From positions 54,630 through 118,629 of the forward strand of contig NZ_FNEM01000013.1 of the NCBI RefSeq assembly GCF_900100175.1: 64,000 nucleotides of DNA, read 5' to 3'. The notes beneath the pieces are model-generated. The model had not been told where the DNA came from, did not search any database, and worked only from the letters and a program-made list of their open reading frames with translations. Below are positions 61,668 to 64,000 of this stretch, piece by piece (the first letter of the stretch is position 1; each line of letters opens with the position of its first letter). This stretch comes from Ferrimonas sediminum. Lineage in GTDB: Bacteria > Pseudomonadota > Gammaproteobacteria > Enterobacterales > Shewanellaceae. The translations under genes and the position numbers were made by a program.

Positions 61668-61898
61668 TAGGCCCACTTTTAATCAGACATCCGTCGCCAT
61701 GGTGTAAACACCCTGCAAATGGCAATGTAAGGATGAGTGGCTGGGCCTGTGCTGGGGGCGAGTGACAGATTCGCCCCCCCCCCCGTCTTTCTGGTGGCGC
61801 AGGACGGGGTATTAGGCAGGAGTTCCAGTGAAATTAGCGTCGTTTGTGGGAGGAAGCGGGAGGCCGGTGAGCCTCCCTGTAGGCGCAGTGCGCGATGA
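61668..61898. other. Intergenic region with an 11-C tract
   Basis: Holds a run of eleven C at 61774-61784, a possible slippage site, and no gene. The hydrolase gene terminates at 61899 without a clear hairpin. Confidence 0.5.
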
Positions 61899-62813
61899 TT
61901 AGTTACTTTGCAGCCAGCGGTGCACTTTCTGATTGGCCACTTCGGGCTGAGAGTGCATAAACCAATGTCCTCCGGGGACGGACTCTACTTGTCCTTTTTT
62001 CATGCTTTTGACCTTCTCGACCCAGCTGTCAGCATGAAACCAGACCTTCTTGTCCTCGCCGTAGATGAACAGGAACGGAGTGCCGTACTCCTCCACTTCG
62101 AGTGACTTGGGCAGGTTCTTCGACAGCACGGATTTCCATAGGTGCCAGTAGGGGTAGGTCATGCGGGGATCGGCACGCAGGTCGTCGATGGTTTTGTGGG
62201 GATCTACGTCTTCAATGTGCAGAATGTCAGCGGCGGTGTAACGGGTGAGCTTTTCGCCCAGAGACTCAGGTAATGTCCAGGCCACGGCTAAGGCGAAGGT
62301 GTATTTGACGTTGATTTTGGGCCGTTCTTCTTTGCCAAAACTGCCGATGTCGAACAGCACCACCCGATCGACCAGGTCATTTTTTTCCAGATACTTGAAC
62401 GCAAACACCGCGCCCCAGTCGTGGGCAAGGACGGTAACTTTGCCTTTACCCAAGCCTTCAATGAAGTGATCGATGATGGTGCGGATCTGCTGCATGTCAT
62501 AGTGGGGCCGGGCTCCATTGTCGTTGAGCTCAAATCCGGGGAGGGTGAAGCGGACTACGGTGTAGTAGTCCTTCAGGTACTCAACTTGCTTGTCCCACAT
62601 CTCCAGGCTGTCCGGGTAGCCGTGGATCAGCACCAGGGTTTCGTCACCCTTACCTTCGATCTGATACTCAAGGTTGCTGACGATGTCAGGTAGATTTTGC
62701 TCAAACTCTTCGTTCGGTATCGGACCGTTCATGGTGAATGAGTAAACCAGATAGAGTACGGGGGAAAGCAGTGTCAGTACGATTAACAGGGTTATGACTA
62801 CGGGTTTCTTCAT
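61899..62813 (-). CDS. Membrane-anchored alpha/beta hydrolase with Asp nucleophile (epoxide hydrolase-like)
   Basis: 304 aa. An N-terminal helix (VVITLLIVLTLLSPVLYLVY) anchors it. LVLIHGYPDSLEMW (HGxP oxyanion segment), VLAHDWGAVFAF with Asp as nucleophile in place of Ser, and GGHWFMHSQ (catalytic His) are typical of epoxide hydrolases and haloalkane dehalogenases. The acid/lid residues are not resolved here. It is flanked on both sides by short repeat arrays. Substrate unknown. Confidence 0.82.
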   Translation of the reverse strand: MKKPVVITLLIVLTLLSPVLYLVYSFTMNGPIPNEEFEQNLPDIVSNLEYQIEGKGDETLVLIHGYPDSLEMWDKQVEYLKDYYTVVRFTLPGFELNDNGARPHYDMQQIRTIIDHFIEGLGKGKVTVLAHDWGAVFAFKYLEKNDLVDRVVLFDIGSFGKEERPKINVKYTFALAVAWTLPESLGEKLTRYTAADILHIEDVDPHKTIDDLRADPRMTYPYWHLWKSVLSKNLPKSLEVEEYGTPFLFIYGEDKKVWFHADSWVEKVKSMKKGQVESVPGGHWFMHSQPEVANQKVHRWLQSN

Positions 62814-63318
62814 CGGGTTTCCCTTGCTGTTATTGGTGTATTTCCTTGATGTACATTCGGGATTCTGGATAAAACGGCAGTGGGTTTGTCTTGCTCGTCT
62901 GTCCTTGTGTTTTCATGCGGGTATTTCGTTTTTGGTAATCTTGGTTAGAGTAATTGCTCTACTGTCAGTATGACCAATAGTGTTGTGAGTAATCAAGACT
63001 TTTTGCCGACTGGTGACACTATGGTGATCACCTTGTGCCCCCTAATCAGATGCCCCCTAATCAGATGCCCCCTAATCAGACACCCCCTAATCAGACACCC
63101 ATGTTTGATGATGCCAAACAGTCGTTTTCTTTTACCTGTCAAAGCATGCTCTTTGTCTTAAAGCCGTGGAGTTTGAGAGAGCTTTTCGCTAGAGCGATGG
63201 TTATTTCGCTCTATGAGTCGAATTAGTCAAAAACGATGCGGGAGAGGACCATTTTGCCAAAAATGGACAGCATTAACGGCCTAGACGCCTTAGCTAGATA
63301 ATTGGCCTTGATTTTTGA
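62814..63318. other. 505-bp intergenic region containing a tandem repeat
   Basis: AT-rich, no gene supported; the frames here only run through the repeat. Repeat at 63036-63110 is listed separately. A weak promoter-like stretch for the hydrolase lies near 62850. Confidence 0.5.
63036..63110. repeat. Tandem 15-bp repeat (about five units)
   Basis: TGCCCCCTAATCAGA three times (63036-63080), CACCCCCTAATCAGA (63081-63095), then a variant CACCCATGTTTGATG (63096-63110). The AATCAGACACCC junction is close to the core of the array at 61590. Reverse complement TCTGATTAGGGGGCA is the orientation seen at the transposase end. Confidence 0.9.
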
Positions 63319-64000
63319 TTAGGTGCCAAGCAGGCGCCTGGCGTTGCCAGAGCCTCGAATTCGATGCATACCGTCGGTTTGCCGGCAGTTCTGCAGGCTG
63401 TGAAGCCGGCCTGCCAGGTGGCAAAACTGGTACTCAAAGCCTTCGGTGAGCTCCAACCAACTGTCTAAATCGATGTCGAGCCGTTGCAGGAGTGTGTCGC
63501 TGGACGCCGGGATGGCTGCCCTTTTATCGTTCCTGATGGCGCGGCCGGTAAACTCCACCAGTTCCAGGTAATCGTTGAGGTGACAGGGCAGGGTGTGAGG
63601 TCCCAACTCATTGGCATCAAAAGGCTTTAATTGTTGAGGCTGTTGGCCTTGCAGGGCCGCACGGATGCGCATCCGGATGCTGGTGAAGTCGGATTGCTCC
63701 GGTGTAGTGGCGATGCCGGAACGGACGGGGTTGAGGTCGACGTAGGCCATGCAGGCAAGCAGGGCCTGTTCATCCAGTAGTGCCTGAGATTTAAACCGCC
63801 CCTCCCAGAACCGGCCGGTGCACTCGTCCTCTTTGTTGGCTTCGCGGGCGATGTACTCGTTGAGAGAGCGCATAAACCAGCTTAAATCGGCCAGTCGGGT
63901 TCGGTACAGCTCCGCTTTGCGCTTCACCTGGTTCAGCTCAACTTGGGTCAGGTTGTCACGCTGGTCGTCATCGCAATAGCTGCGGGTCAGGTCGGTTCCG
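63319..64000 (-). mobile_element. REP-associated (Y1, IS200-like) transposase, 5' end outside window
   Basis: The C-terminal 227 residues are visible and the frame is open to the window edge, so the N-terminus with the HUH and catalytic Tyr is not seen. LSWFMRSLNEYIAREANKED, CTGRFWEGRFKSQALLDEQA and CMAYVDLNPVRSGIA are the hallmark C-terminal stretches of chromosomal Y1/RAYT transposases of Shewanella-like bacteria. The stop codon lies within a TTAGGTGCC sequence resembling the neighbouring repeat. It probably mobilises or maintains the repeats nearby rather than itself. Confidence 0.88.

Noticed and set aside
63036..63110. Possible CRISPR array
   Set aside because: Units are 15 bp back-to-back with no spacers and no cas genes nearby; it is a simple tandem repeat.
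62970..63226. Two overlapping short plus-strand frames
   Set aside because: Their translations are repeats (MPPNQ, PLIRC) arising only from the 15-bp tandem repeat.

Overview
The window is a GC-rich (roughly 60% by eye) gammaproteobacterial chromosome segment. An anaerobic-respiration module, NrfA, NnrS, MipA/OmpV- and DUF5610-type proteins, CRP-like sites and complete anaerobic cobalamin genes together suggest the Ferrimonas/Shewanella group. That placement is inferred from gene content, not from a marker gene.

Layout. 1-402: end of an AT-rich unknown gene. 467-6010: DMSO-reductase-family molybdoenzyme operon (catalytic subunit, four-cluster Fe-S subunit, TorD-like chaperone, cytochrome b, porin), followed by a LysR pseudogene. 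6521-10398: EEP-family lipoprotein, then an MmyB-like repressor divergent from a two-domain fatty acyl reductase, with a large palindrome between them. 10523-19710: M14 carboxypeptidase, RibD-type deaminase, HEXXH metallopeptidase plus DUF350 protein, ACR3 arsenite carrier, a tandem DUF5692-like membrane pair, DUF5610 and MipA/OmpV proteins.

20052-34194: first cobalamin locus. A riboswitch precedes btuB, then btuDC, cobU, btuF, a second cobU, cobC, an archaeal/cyanobacterial-type cobT, cbiP, cbiA, cobS, a probable cbiR (cobamide remodelling), cbiB and cobD. 43150-57807: two more riboswitch-led operons. One encodes a secreted CbiK with an ABC-2 exporter and a FecCD-type importer. The other encodes cbiD, cbiC, cbiET, cbiL, cbiG-ferredoxin, a precorrin-2 dehydrogenase, cbiH, cbiF and cobA. 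Between the two loci (34191-43108) lie a DUF4056 lipoprotein, two outer-membrane proteins, an AT-rich diguanylate cyclase, nrfA-nnrS and a small membrane protein.

57866-64000: DsrE-like protein, histidine phosphatase, a 1.17 kb gene-poor stretch, a CIA30 protein, two small unknown proteins, and an Asp-nucleophile alpha/beta hydrolase bracketed by short tandem repeats next to a REP-associated (Y1) transposase that runs off the window.

Together the cob genes cover uroporphyrinogen III to precorrin-2, periplasmic or cytoplasmic cobalt chelation, corrin-ring synthesis, lower-ligand attachment, corrinoid uptake and probably cobamide remodelling. cbiJ and an ATP:corrinoid adenosyltransferase are not seen. 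The most noteworthy observations are: a promoter block of about 25 bp shared by riboswitches 2 and 3, whose P1 stems begin at the predicted transcription starts; the secreted CbiK linked to two ABC systems; the CbiG-[2Fe-2S] fusion; the CbiR/CobT-like remodelling set; the MmyB-FAR palindrome; and the repeat-flanked hydrolase.
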